Assembly: GCA_017307735.1 (NCBI GenBank)
Contig: JAFKGR010000016.1
Span: 43,304 to 107,303, forward strand
Origin: Chitinophagaceae bacterium
Lineage (GTDB): Bacteria > Bacteroidota > Bacteroidia > Chitinophagales > Chitinophagaceae
Direction: 5' to 3'
Length of the DNA stretch: 64,000 bases
Within the stretch, counting starts at the first letter, position 1. Each line of letters opens with the position of its first letter. Under the pieces are notes generated by a model, which saw only the letters and a program-made list of their open reading frames with translations, was not told where the DNA came from and did not search any database. This document shows positions 55,264-63,410 of this stretch, in pieces. The position numbers and the translations under genes were made by a program.

Positions 55264-56139
55264 TTAATTGTTTCGTAGAACGAAGTTTTGTTTTTCACGG
55301 TCAAATACTATCTCCTCTGGATAATCATACAAAGCATTTATTCTTCTATCTATTCTTGTCACCAGGAAACCAAGATTTAAAATTCTCGAGCGACTAAGGA
55401 GTTTTTTGAATCGCTTATATTTATTAAGCTTTTTAACCTTTTCCATAATACTTGCATCTTCAAGAGTTATTTTCAATACCTTCTCAACTTCTGTGAAATA
55501 GGCATCCACATTTTGAGATAACTGCCCACTTTGACTTAACCGGAATCCACCTGTTAAGCAATTTGTCGTATATAATTTTTCGTACTTGAAAAAGCGATCC
55601 CATAATTCAAAATCACCAGCAAGTTTGAACTCTTTATCTAAATACGCACCAGCCATATTCCATAGTTCTCTGCGCCAATATGTACAATCCTGTTGAATAA
55701 AAACATTATCTGTCACGTGCCTCAATCGACATCTTTTCCCTAAATCTTTAACGTTTACTGTTCTTCCCATTTCATCAAACACATTCGGCAAACCGGTCAT
55801 CCATTTCACACCAGGTATAGAAAGAATCTCTGCTATACTAAATAGTGCTTTGGGGTGCAGCATATCATCACTGTTCAGCCACCCCATAATTTCACCTGTA
55901 CTCTTTTCAAACCCTTTCTGCAAAGCATAGTACATTCCTTTATCCGGCTCACTTACCCAATATGATAAATGTTGTTCATATTTTCTAATAATTTCTACGG
56001 AATGATCTGTGCTGCCGCCATCTATAATGATGTACTCCAGATTAGGATAGCCTTGGGTAATTACTGAAAGTATCGTTTCCTCCAGAAATTGTCCCTGATT
56101 AAAGGAAGGGGTAACAATCGATATTTTTGGATATTCCAT
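55264..56139 (-). CDS. Family 2 glycosyltransferase
   Basis: About 291 residues from ATG at 56139; an upstream start at 56241 would overlap the previous gene. YPKISIVTPSFNQGQFLEET at the N-terminus, IIDGGSTDHSVEI near 37, DKGMYYALQKGFEKS and the metal site LNSDD near 88. The stop is one base from the GT6 start. AT-rich sequence compared with the 32-37 kb genes. Confidence 0.9.
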   Translation of the reverse strand: MEYPKISIVTPSFNQGQFLEETILSVITQGYPNLEYIIIDGGSTDHSVEIIRKYEQHLSYWVSEPDKGMYYALQKGFEKSTGEIMGWLNSDDMLHPKALFSIAEILSIPGVKWMTGLPNVFDEMGRTVNVKDLGKRCRLRHVTDNVFIQQDCTYWRRELWNMAGAYLDKEFKLAGDFELWDRFFKYEKLYTTNCLTGGFRLSQSGQLSQNVDAYFTEVEKVLKITLEDASIMEKVKKLNKYKRFKKLLSRSRILNLGFLVTRIDRRINALYDYPEEIVFDREKQNFVLRNN

Positions 56140-56146
56140 AATGATT

Positions 56147-56968
56147 TTAAAACTCCGTGTTAATAAATTTCTTCCAGAACTCCGGCTCATATTTTTCCCA
56201 TGCATGGCAGCCGAATGGAAGATTGTTGTTATTCTTCTCAAAAAGAAAAGAAGGTTTCACTTCAAAACTAAACTTTAATGACTCTTCATTTGGCGCAACC
56301 GTATAATCTGTAAAGGTGTTGGCAATCAGGTAAGACCAAAAATAATCTTCATTACCATTCCACCAATCCTGTAAAAAATAAGGAAGAAATTTTTTTCCCT
56401 TCAGTCTAAATAAAATTTTAAACAGCCATACATTCTCAAAATGAACCATTCCCTGAAGATGAAAACGAAACCAAAATTCTCTCCATCTTTTCAGTTGTTT
56501 AATTCTTATAATAAATCTTATTGCTGTACTGATTTTTCTTAAAGAAAATCCGCTATTCCCCCCTTTCAAAATTTCGTCTCCAATTGGGAGATCATACCCC
56601 TCAAACCATGGCGCCCCAATAAAATCATACCCCTTATCGCACCAATACAACAATTCATCTCTGAATACCCATGCATCCAATTCGTAGGTCAGCAGGTATT
56701 CGTAATCTTTGAAGAGGTCGTAAAAGTATTTACTGATTTTTAGTTTGTTGTATTGCTGAATGCCGGAGAGCCATTCGGGGGAAATAAAAATAACCTCACA
56801 TCCGGGTACGGCATTTTGATACACACTCATATCCATTCCTTCCGGAGCTACAATGCGAATGGGGTGGCTGCCCAAAATCTTGTAGCATTGCTTCAATGAT
56901 GCCAGCTCATTCTGGGTGAGAGCGGGTTTATGAACGGGTATGACGACAACTACTTTATTCGATGACAT
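56147..56968 (-). CDS. DUF5672-type putative glycosyltransferase
   Basis: About 273 residues from ATG at 56968 (MSSNKVVVVIPVH). Recognised features of DUF5672 are LTQNELASLKQC near 16, IFISPEWLSGIQQYNKL near 60, YLLTYELDAWVFRDEL near 92 and the YDFIGAPWFEG with KGGNSGFSLRK segment near 118-147. The family is annotated as glycosyltransferase-like with a GT-A fold; catalytic function is inferred. It overlaps the upstream GT2 by 14 bases. Confidence 0.8.
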   Translation of the reverse strand: MSSNKVVVVIPVHKPALTQNELASLKQCYKILGSHPIRIVAPEGMDMSVYQNAVPGCEVIFISPEWLSGIQQYNKLKISKYFYDLFKDYEYLLTYELDAWVFRDELLYWCDKGYDFIGAPWFEGYDLPIGDEILKGGNSGFSLRKISTAIRFIIRIKQLKRWREFWFRFHLQGMVHFENVWLFKILFRLKGKKFLPYFLQDWWNGNEDYFWSYLIANTFTDYTVAPNEESLKFSFEVKPSFLFEKNNNNLPFGCHAWEKYEPEFWKKFINTEF

Positions 56969-58016
56969 AGTCTTTTTCCTCAACCGGAATTTTATGCAAT
57001 AAAATATTTTCTAACTCATTTACATCGGGTAATACTTTATGGAAAATCCTTTCATAAACAGACCTCACTTTAATAATGTAAATTGAATATTTCCTCCAAT
57101 AAAATAAATATTGATACCAATAGCTCAAGAGCCATTTAACTCCAATCCTGTTTAGTGCTCTCCCACTTTTAAACCAGTAATTAAAATATTTTTTCTTATT
57201 ACCAAACTTTAGAAGAAAATCTCTTGAAAGGAGATAAGTAAAATTATATAGTGTATTCTCCTCTACTTTGCTTAATTCAAATCCATTTTCTTTTGCCTTT
57301 TCCTTAAAAGATAATAAGATGTCAATTCTCTGTCCAAGTAGTTCTTCATTCTTATTAAATCCCCCATCCCGACTAACACTATAAGGCAGTATGCGAATAA
57401 AGCAATCAGGCCTTAACTTTAAAAATGTTTTGTAATGCGGTTTCTGAAGAAGCATTCTAACAGTTAAATCAACATCTTGCCAAAAGGATATGCTCTCATC
57501 AAACTGATTCTTTAAAAGAACACTACTTTTATAAATAGCTCCACAAATCGCCCACAAAGATTCTGTCCGCAAAAACCTGTGCAAAGTACTTTCTCCATTC
57601 TCGATATTAAAATACACAAAATTTTCTCTTTTATCACCATAGAAGACTGATGTTTGGAACGCTAAAAAATCACAATTGCTGTTCTCTGTAAATAAACGAA
57701 CTCTCCTCTCAATACAAAAGCCAGCCAGCAAGTCATCCGAATCTAAAAACATCACATACTCTCCCCTTGCTTTTTCCAATCCTATATTCCTGCACGTCGG
57801 TGCTCCTTTAGGCTCCCTGTGCCGCTTGAAATATTTAAACCGGTTATCCTTTTCTGTCCACGACTTTAATACTTCATCGGTATTGTCGGTTGAAAGGTCA
57901 TCCACCACAATGCACTCCCAATTCTGATAAGTCTGGTCTAAAACAGATTGCAAAGTTTCTCCAATCAGATGCGCTCTGTTGTAGGTGGGTATGATGATGG
58001 AAACTAAGGGGTTCAA
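56955..58016 (-). CDS. Family 2 glycosyltransferase
   Basis: A 353-residue GT-A enzyme whose TTG start lies in a heptamer repeat. VSIIIPTYNRAHLIGETL at residue 5, VVDDLSTDNTDEV near 37, YVMFLDSDDLLAGFC near 89 with the metal site DSDD. The C-terminal half is lysine- and tyrosine-rich and AT-rich. Donor unknown. Confidence 0.9.
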   Translation of the reverse strand: MNPLVSIIIPTYNRAHLIGETLQSVLDQTYQNWECIVVDDLSTDNTDEVLKSWTEKDNRFKYFKRHREPKGAPTCRNIGLEKARGEYVMFLDSDDLLAGFCIERRVRLFTENSNCDFLAFQTSVFYGDKRENFVYFNIENGESTLHRFLRTESLWAICGAIYKSSVLLKNQFDESISFWQDVDLTVRMLLQKPHYKTFLKLRPDCFIRILPYSVSRDGGFNKNEELLGQRIDILLSFKEKAKENGFELSKVEENTLYNFTYLLSRDFLLKFGNKKKYFNYWFKSGRALNRIGVKWLLSYWYQYLFYWRKYSIYIIKVRSVYERIFHKVLPDVNELENILLHKIPVEEKDYVIE

Positions 58017-58038
58017 GGTTCAAAGTTGAAAGTTCAAA
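58011..58038. repeat. Tandem heptamer run, 4 units (GTTCAAA type)
   Basis: GTTCAAG, GTTCAAA, GTTGAAA, GTTCAAA. It covers the TTG start of the GT2 gene at 58016. The array also belongs to the 45-base gap before the toxin gene. Confidence 0.85.
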
Positions 58039-58061
58039 TGGCAAGGCACTTTACAACTAAA

Positions 58062-58397
58062 TTACTCTTCCTCAAAATTATCCCTGATCTTTTTCAATAG
58101 TATTTTGACGGAAGGCTTGTCTAACTTGCTGATTGCTTTCTGAATAATTCCTTTATCACAGGTAAAGAGTTTGTTGCATCGCACCTCACTATTTCTAAGC
58201 GAATGGGATAAACTTCTCGGTTGGATTACAAAAGAAAAATGATCGTTCCTTATATTGGTAGTGAGTGCTGCGAGGATGACATCCCGGGTCTTTTGCATCT
58301 GCTTTCCGGATACAACGATGGCGGGTCTCACCTTCGCAGATTCCAGGTCGCTAAACGGAAATTTAACCAATACAATATCGCCCTGGCTATATGGCAT
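58062..58397 (-). CDS. PemK/MazF-family mRNA interferase toxin
   Basis: A 111-residue toxin of the SH3-like MazF fold. The N-terminal GDIVLVKFPFSDLESAKVRPAIVVS pattern (short pieces GDIVLVKFPF and KVRPAIVVS), ALTTNI near 45, and RCNKLFTCDK near 76. MazF cleaves mRNA at specific short sequences. Two bases after the antitoxin stop, and in the same orientation as the sugar operon. Confidence 0.9.
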   Translation of the reverse strand: MPYSQGDIVLVKFPFSDLESAKVRPAIVVSGKQMQKTRDVILAALTTNIRNDHFSFVIQPRSLSHSLRNSEVRCNKLFTCDKGIIQKAISKLDKPSVKILLKKIRDNFEEE

Positions 58398-58399
58398 CT

Positions 58400-58618
58400 C
58401 TATTTTTTGAGAAATGATTCCCAGTACGCATCATCTTCGTCCTCCCACACTTCGTTGAGCGAGCTTTCTGAAGCTTCCATACACAACCGGGTTAATTCTT
58501 CATCTTCATCAGGCACTGCATACTCTTTTTCACGATATGCTATGTCGGTAGATGTGTATCTGTCAAGCCCGGCTATAAGGATAGTATTTCCTTCGCTATA
58601 ACTATACGTGTTAATCAT
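58400..58618 (-). CDS. Antitoxin of the PemK/MazF-type pair
   Basis: A 72-residue acidic protein (DEDEELTRLCMEASE, EVWEDEDDAYWESF) directly before the toxin gene. Bacteroidetes antitoxins of this kind are short and acidic, and neutralise the toxin by binding with the C-terminal part. No DNA-binding motif is clear. The start overlaps the stop of the 115-residue gene upstream (ATGA type). Confidence 0.7.
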   Translation of the reverse strand: MINTYSYSEGNTILIAGLDRYTSTDIAYREKEYAVPDEDEELTRLCMEASESSLNEVWEDEDDAYWESFLKK

Positions 58619-58962
58619 TTTGCGTCTTTTTGAGATTTATCAAAAGCATCCAATGTCTCACCAAGCCATTTATGAATATCGCGGGCTGTATGGATTGTCA
58701 TATATACACCCATTTCAAACTCTCTGATTATGCCGTTCTTGCTGTCCTCACTATCGGCAATTTTTCTTAATTGATTATTCTCTATTTCAAAATCGGTAGC
58801 TTTCGGGATGGCCATCCGCTCAGCAAAAAAGTTCATATTAAACAGCCCCCTGGGCGTTACGCCACCGTAGGCCCCGTCCACATGAAGCTCTCTGAAACCG
58901 GAAGAAATTTTATTGAAGACGGTAACTTTTTTCTTTTTACTTTTTGGAGCAGTAGTCTTCAT
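58615..58962 (-). CDS. Conserved hypothetical protein before the MazF pair
   Basis: A 115-residue protein of unknown function. It starts with a lysine-rich segment (TTAPKSKKKK), has GAYGGVTPRGLFNMNFF near 30-46 and REFEMGVYMTIHTARDIHKW near 78-96. The layout of a conserved glycine patch with a late VYMTIHTA helix resembles small DUF3467-like proteins, but I do not claim the family. It overlaps the antitoxin start by 4 bases, so it may be a third component of the system. Confidence 0.6.
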   Translation of the reverse strand: MKTTAPKSKKKKVTVFNKISSGFRELHVDGAYGGVTPRGLFNMNFFAERMAIPKATDFEIENNQLRKIADSEDSKNGIIREFEMGVYMTIHTARDIHKWLGETLDAFDKSQKDAK

Positions 58963-59089
58963 TATTAAGGTGGTTTAGGTGTAAATATAAATAATGTGTT
59001 CTATATCCTGAACGTGCCAAAATTTTCCCTTTCTAATACTATTTATATCGGAGATGCAAAATAACTGACAAATGTCAACACGAAATGAC

Positions 59090-59329
59090 TTATATCTTCC
59101 GTAAAATATCCCTGAACTCATCCCTTCCAATACCCAGCGCGGTAATAATCTGTTTCATGATTCTCTCCGGCACCAGGGTCAATTTGAGTTTGAATGGTAT
59201 AGGTCTCCTTAAATCTTTTCTTGTCCAATGTTCATGTCCTCCTGTTGTACGATATTTCTTGCATCCTGCGTGCAGTAAGAATTTTCTGCAATCTGCAAGG
59301 GATACATTTTTAAGTGGGTTTGATGCCAT
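59090..59329 (-). CDS. HicA-like mRNA interferase toxin
   Basis: A 79-residue double-stranded-RNA-binding-fold toxin. The start LKNVSLADCRKFLLHAGCKK and the central TGGHEHWTR carry the glycine-histidine pair used by HicA; the end LTLVPERIMKQIITALGIGRDEF is longer than usual. It overlaps the HicB-like antitoxin stop by one base, with the antitoxin first in the operon. Confidence 0.8.
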   Translation of the reverse strand: MASNPLKNVSLADCRKFLLHAGCKKYRTTGGHEHWTRKDLRRPIPFKLKLTLVPERIMKQIITALGIGRDEFRDILRKI

Positions 59330-59712
59330 TATGCCAATACGGGTACCCGTACCTGATAATCGTCAGACTTGTAACTCCGGGAATCAACGATTTCTTTTAA
59401 CTCTTCGTTTTCATTAATCAGGTCACTGATTTTTGGGGCAATAAAAGATTTTTTACTTTTTTTAATAACCCAACCGAGGCGTTTCAATTCATCAAAAAAA
59501 GTTTTTTTATTGAGTGTGTATCTGATAAACTCGTTAATGGCAATTTTTAAACTCTCTTTAGCTTCATTTTCATTATTGCCATATCCATTAATATCCAATG
59601 CAGGCAGATAGGCATACCAAATGTCGTCTTCCATAAATAAGAAAACCTGCACATTTACTTTAACCCTGGTGCTGCCAAACTTTTTTTCACCTTTTAATTG
59701 TAAATTTTCCAT
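59329..59712 (-). CDS. HicB-like antitoxin
   Basis: A 127-residue protein. Its N-terminal half has the partial-RNase-H pattern of HicB (VQVFLFMEDDIWYAYLPALD near 22, GYGNNENEAKESLKIAI near 43). The C-terminal half is lysine-rich (KKSKKSFIAPKISDL) and does not show the usual helix-turn-helix or ribbon-helix-helix, ending in YQVRVPVLA. It is upstream of the toxin, as in some HicBA operons. Confidence 0.78.
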   Translation of the reverse strand: MENLQLKGEKKFGSTRVKVNVQVFLFMEDDIWYAYLPALDINGYGNNENEAKESLKIAINEFIRYTLNKKTFFDELKRLGWVIKKSKKSFIAPKISDLINENEELKEIVDSRSYKSDDYQVRVPVLA

Positions 59713-59797
59713 GGTGGAAATGCAATTTAAGTGGTGATTTTTATAACGGGATAACTTTCAGGAAGGTTTACCAAAGTATAAAGAGGTGCTGATAAAA

Positions 59798-60889
59798 TCA
59801 GGAATTAACTGCTTTATTAATACAGTCAGTCAGCGTCTGTAAATGCCTCTCCATCGTAAAATGCTCCTGGATTCTCTTTCTCCCTATCGTTCCTAATCTT
59901 TGGGCTAATCCGTCTTCCTGAAGAATGCTGAGTATATTGTTGGCCATAGTCTCTACATCTCTTTCCTTAGATAACAGCCCGGTTTGATTGTGCACGACAA
60001 CATCAGGAATGCCCGCATGTTCTGTAGCTACTACAGGCAACCCCGCAGCCTGCGCTTCCAATACGGCAACGGGTGTACCCTCTGAATCGCCATCAGCGGC
60101 GGTTACAGAATGCTGCACAAAGGCAATAGATTGTTCCATTATTTTTCTGATATCTTCCGGAGATTGTACTCCCTTAAATTCAACACTACCCGATATCCCG
60201 ACAGCACTCACAATATCTTTACAGACAGGTAACAATGGTCCATCGCCAATCATAACAAGCCGCGCAGCCGGAAATTTTTTAAGTACTTTTTCAAAACTTA
60301 ATAACGTAAGATAGGGCGCCTTCTTCTCCACAAACCGCCCGATAGCCACAAACTGATGGCCTGTATAATCAGGGTGCAAATCAATAAATGATGGATTCGG
60401 CCCACAGGGATTCAAAACAATCTTTTCCTCGGTGCAACCCATTTTTATCAAATCTGACTTCATCTTTGATGAAACAGCTATCACAGAAGATGCGTAATGA
60501 AATACGTCTTTGTATCTTACACCATAGTTTCTGATGGTCTGGATATCAGTAGCATCAAATCCGTGAAAATGTACCACTAAAGGGAGTTTCAGAGATTCCA
60601 CTATCCGCAAGGTATCAGCCGCGGTAAGTCCATACTCAGCTAACACCACATCCACTTTCTCATTTTTCAGGCTGAACATGAGTTTCTTTTCATGAGGAGA
60701 AAATCCTTTCAGCATCTTCTTTTCAAATCGTAGCTTCCATGGCAGGGTCATCATGCTTTTGCCCTCAAGGGAAGATGGGAAAAAACCTCCATAATAATAC
60801 TTCACGTTAAAAGGAAGATTTTTATGAGCCTGAATAAAAGTTTCAGAGTAGGCATTCTGATTGGGTGAAAAGATGGCGAGGGTATGCAT
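59798..60889 (-). CDS. Family 4 glycosyltransferase
   Basis: A 363-residue GT-B enzyme. LAIFSPNQNAYSETFIQAHK at the N-terminus, VVHFHGFDATD near 107, FVAIGRFVEKKAPYL near 190 and the donor pair DSEGTPVAVLEAQAAG near 275. This subtype is common for colanic-acid-like sugar transferases. 22 bases after the methyltransferase gene. Confidence 0.92.
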   Translation of the reverse strand: MHTLAIFSPNQNAYSETFIQAHKNLPFNVKYYYGGFFPSSLEGKSMMTLPWKLRFEKKMLKGFSPHEKKLMFSLKNEKVDVVLAEYGLTAADTLRIVESLKLPLVVHFHGFDATDIQTIRNYGVRYKDVFHYASSVIAVSSKMKSDLIKMGCTEEKIVLNPCGPNPSFIDLHPDYTGHQFVAIGRFVEKKAPYLTLLSFEKVLKKFPAARLVMIGDGPLLPVCKDIVSAVGISGSVEFKGVQSPEDIRKIMEQSIAFVQHSVTAADGDSEGTPVAVLEAQAAGLPVVATEHAGIPDVVVHNQTGLLSKERDVETMANNILSILQEDGLAQRLGTIGRKRIQEHFTMERHLQTLTDCINKAVNS

Positions 60890-60911
60890 TGAAATATAAA
60901 AATGTTTTATC

Positions 60912-61718
60912 TCAAGACTTCACTGATGAATACACCTCCTCACCCACTTTCTCACGAATTAACCGTAGCCTGTCATTAACTTCTTTTTGATCTAAGTGCT
61001 TGTCAACTTTTAAATACTTTTCATATAGTAATCGTTTAATCGTCTTTTGTCTGGGGATAACTTTATCTGAAAAAGGGGCATACTTTCTTTTGGCTAAAAC
61101 CGCGTGCAGATAATCGCCCTTATTCCAAACTGATACTTCTTTGTAGAAAACCAGGGGAACTTGTGTTTGGTTGGAAAATTCCAGAACAGTTTCTATTGTA
61201 ATGTCTTCATCAATCGGTTGTAAGCCACCGGGATTATTTTTTCTTAAAAACTCCTGATGTGCTACGGTCGGGCAACTGAAAAATACAAACCCATCTTCCT
61301 TTAAATTATTCTTTACGTAGGCATATAGGTTTGAACGAACTTCTACAGGAATATGTTCAAACACATCTATCATGTATATGATATCGTATTTTGCTTCTGA
61401 GCCCTTTATCAGCGATATATCATCAGCGAGGACAAATCTTAAGTTGGGCGATTGAAAGATTTGGTTTGCTATATTTATAGACCTTTCACTTACATCGAAT
61501 CCTACAACTGTTGCTTCGGGAAATTTTTGAGAAATTCTGTATGAAATGTCACCTATTCCGCAACCAATTTCCAAAATCTGTTTTGGTGGAGACATAATCC
61601 AATTGTTCACCTCCTGCCAGGCACGTTCAACTCTCGGGTTTCCATAAACAAAACCTTTCAGTTTACCTATTACATTTTTGTCGTAATATTCTTTTATATC
61701 CCTGATTTCAGTTTTCAT
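60912..61718 (-). CDS. Class I SAM-dependent methyltransferase
   Basis: About 268 residues from ATG at 61718, which overlaps the TGA of the ABC gene (ATGA); an earlier start at 61742 is open. The SAM site is QILEIGCGIGDISYRI near 48, followed by VVGFDVSERSINIAN and YDIIYMIDVFEHIP near 113. Often found after the Wzt gene, where it caps or modifies the growing polymer; that would fit here. Confidence 0.88.
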   Translation of the reverse strand: MKTEIRDIKEYYDKNVIGKLKGFVYGNPRVERAWQEVNNWIMSPPKQILEIGCGIGDISYRISQKFPEATVVGFDVSERSINIANQIFQSPNLRFVLADDISLIKGSEAKYDIIYMIDVFEHIPVEVRSNLYAYVKNNLKEDGFVFFSCPTVAHQEFLRKNNPGGLQPIDEDITIETVLEFSNQTQVPLVFYKEVSVWNKGDYLHAVLAKRKYAPFSDKVIPRQKTIKRLLYEKYLKVDKHLDQKEVNDRLRLIREKVGEEVYSSVKS

Positions 61719-62995
61719 TTTTTCTCGTATTGAATATTCCACTCATTGTCTTCCAAATACACTGCATGCCCTTTGTACCAATAATAATCTCTGACTTCAC
61801 CAAAGTGTTTCACCTCGAAAGGGCAAATTTTTTCAAGCGTTTCAAATTTCTTTTTGTAAAAATGATCTGCAAAGTGCACTTTTAAATAGTAATTATCCGG
61901 ATAAAGTCTAAGGTCAGGTATTGTAGATTTCAGATAATACACTCCGGGTTCATTTCCAAACTGATTCTCACTGTTTAAATTGAGTATGTGAATTACAGGA
62001 ATATCGTTTGAATTGAAGATTTGAAATGAAATAGCAGCTTCTCTCATTGGATTAGGTACTACTACCTTAAAAGTTATTTCTAATTGGTCACCCACTGAGT
62101 GTACATTATTTTCATAGGTTGTAACCACCCTCACCTCTTCTATATATGGTTCACCGGTGCCGGGATTCTTTGCTGTGTAAACAATATCCTGATCCTTGTC
62201 CATATTCAACCGGTAGTATTCGTTTACTACCTCATTCGTTTCGTTATTTAAAATAATGCGTCCATTGCTTAATAAAAGACATCGCGAGGTAATAGATCTA
62301 ATAGACTGCATATTATGACTCACAAACAACACCGTCCTCCCCTGCCCTTCGCTGACTTCCTTCATCTTGCCGATGGCTTTTTTCTGGAATTCGGCATCGC
62401 CTACGGCAAGCACTTCATCCACGATCAGTATCTCCGGCTCTAAGTGGGCGGCCACGGCAAAGGCTAAGCGCACATACATACCGGAACTGTAGCGCTTCAC
62501 AGGCGTATCCACATATCGCTCCACTCCGGCAAAGGCGACAATCTCATCAAACTTGCTGCGGATTTCCTGCTTCGTCATGCCGAGGATAGCGCCGTTGAGA
62601 AAAATGTTTTCGCGCCCGGTGAGTTCGGGATGGAAGCCGGTACCCACTTCCAACAGGCTGGCTACACGGCCTTTGATCTTGATGCTGCCGGTGGTAGGCC
62701 CTGTCGTGCGGCTGAGGATCTTCAGCAGGGTGCTTTTGCCTGCGCCGTTGCGGCCGATAATGCCTAACACCTCGCCCTGCTCCACATCAAAATTGATGTC
62801 GCGCAGCGCCCACACATATTCGGAATTGCCGATGACCTCGCGGTTGTTTTCCTCGCCGATTTTGAGGTAGGGATCTTCGTTGCCCAGCACCTTTGTCTGC
62901 CACCAGCGGTTGACGTCGGCGCCGAGCGATCCGAGTCCTACGTTACCGAGGCGGTATTGTTTACTTAGATTTTCTACTTTTATTACGATACCCAT
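61715..62995 (-). CDS. wzt: Polysaccharide ABC exporter ATP-binding protein (Wzt-type)
   Basis: A 426-residue protein. ATPase domain: Walker A GRNGAGKST at 81-89, Q-loop region near 120, signature YSSGMYVRL near 169, Walker B ILIVDEVLAVGD at 189-200, and the switch SHN near 226. The C-terminal part from about 250 is a beta-sandwich like Wzt-C, which binds the polymer cap (VENNVHSVGDQLEITF, KICPFEVKHFGEVRDYYWYKGH). It powers export through a Wzm permease, which is not in the window. The 5' two-thirds are visibly richer in GC than the 3' third. Confidence 0.92.
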   Translation of the reverse strand: MGIVIKVENLSKQYRLGNVGLGSLGADVNRWWQTKVLGNEDPYLKIGEENNREVIGNSEYVWALRDINFDVEQGEVLGIIGRNGAGKSTLLKILSRTTGPTTGSIKIKGRVASLLEVGTGFHPELTGRENIFLNGAILGMTKQEIRSKFDEIVAFAGVERYVDTPVKRYSSGMYVRLAFAVAAHLEPEILIVDEVLAVGDAEFQKKAIGKMKEVSEGQGRTVLFVSHNMQSIRSITSRCLLLSNGRIILNNETNEVVNEYYRLNMDKDQDIVYTAKNPGTGEPYIEEVRVVTTYENNVHSVGDQLEITFKVVVPNPMREAAISFQIFNSNDIPVIHILNLNSENQFGNEPGVYYLKSTIPDLRLYPDNYYLKVHFADHFYKKKFETLEKICPFEVKHFGEVRDYYWYKGHAVYLEDNEWNIQYEKK

Positions 62996-63004
62996 AGTTT
63001 GCCT

Positions 63005-63032
63005 CTTCTTTTTGTCTTAACACAAAAAGAAG
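63005..63032. repeat. Perfect hairpin between wzt and its fragment
   Basis: CTTCTTTTTGT (63005-63015) and ACAAAAAGAAG (63022-63032), loop of 6 bases. A second palindrome around GGGCAGCACAACTGCT...CTGCCC follows at about 63045-63074. Looks like an inserted intergenic element. Confidence 0.8.
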
Positions 63033-63119
63033 CAAAAAAGTCAAGGGCAGCACAACTGCTCCGCAAGTCTGCCCGGCCAACGCACATGAAGATCACTTTC
63101 GTGCTTCGTTGTTGCATGG

Positions 63120-63335
63120 TTATTTAAAGATTTTATTCTCGCGCAGCGCCCACACATATTCTGAATTGCCGATGACCTCGCGGTTGTTTTCCTCACCGAT
63201 TTTGAGGTAGGGGTCTTCGTTGCCTAATATCTTAGTTTGCCACCAGCGGTTGACGTCCGCGCCGAGCGATCCGAGACCGACGTTACCGAGGCGGTATTGT
63301 TTGGAGAGATTTTCAACTTTGATGACTGCGTGCAA
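63120..63335 (-). pseudogene. Truncated duplicate of the wzt N-terminus
   Basis: A 71-residue frame starting at TTG. Residues about 4-65 match Wzt (VIKVENLSKQYRLGNVG and onwards, up to YVWALR), then the match ends before the Walker A and is replaced by ENKIFK. The DNA repeat is 63139-63327 against 62799-62987, offset 340. It has no ATPase site, so it is a duplicated fragment; whether it is expressed is unknown. Confidence 0.85.
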
Positions 63336-63336
63336 G

Positions 63337-63364
63337 GGGTTGAGGGTTGAAGGTTTAAGGCTTG
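63337..63364. repeat. Tandem heptamer run, 4 units (GGGTTGA type)
   Basis: GGGTTGA, GGGTTGA, AGGTTTA, AGGCTTG directly 5' of the Wzt fragment. Same period as the other heptamer runs. Confidence 0.75.
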
Positions 63365-63410
63365 CTCCGCCGTAGGCGAGTTCAAGGCTTGCTCCGCCGT
63401 AGGCGAGTTC
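63357..63410. repeat. Two identical 27-bp direct repeats
   Basis: AAGGCTTGCTCCGCCGTAGG and the rest of the unit, at 63357-63383 and 63384-63410. They encode the false NSPTAEQAL frame and form the broken end of the four-helix-bundle remnant. Confidence 0.9.
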
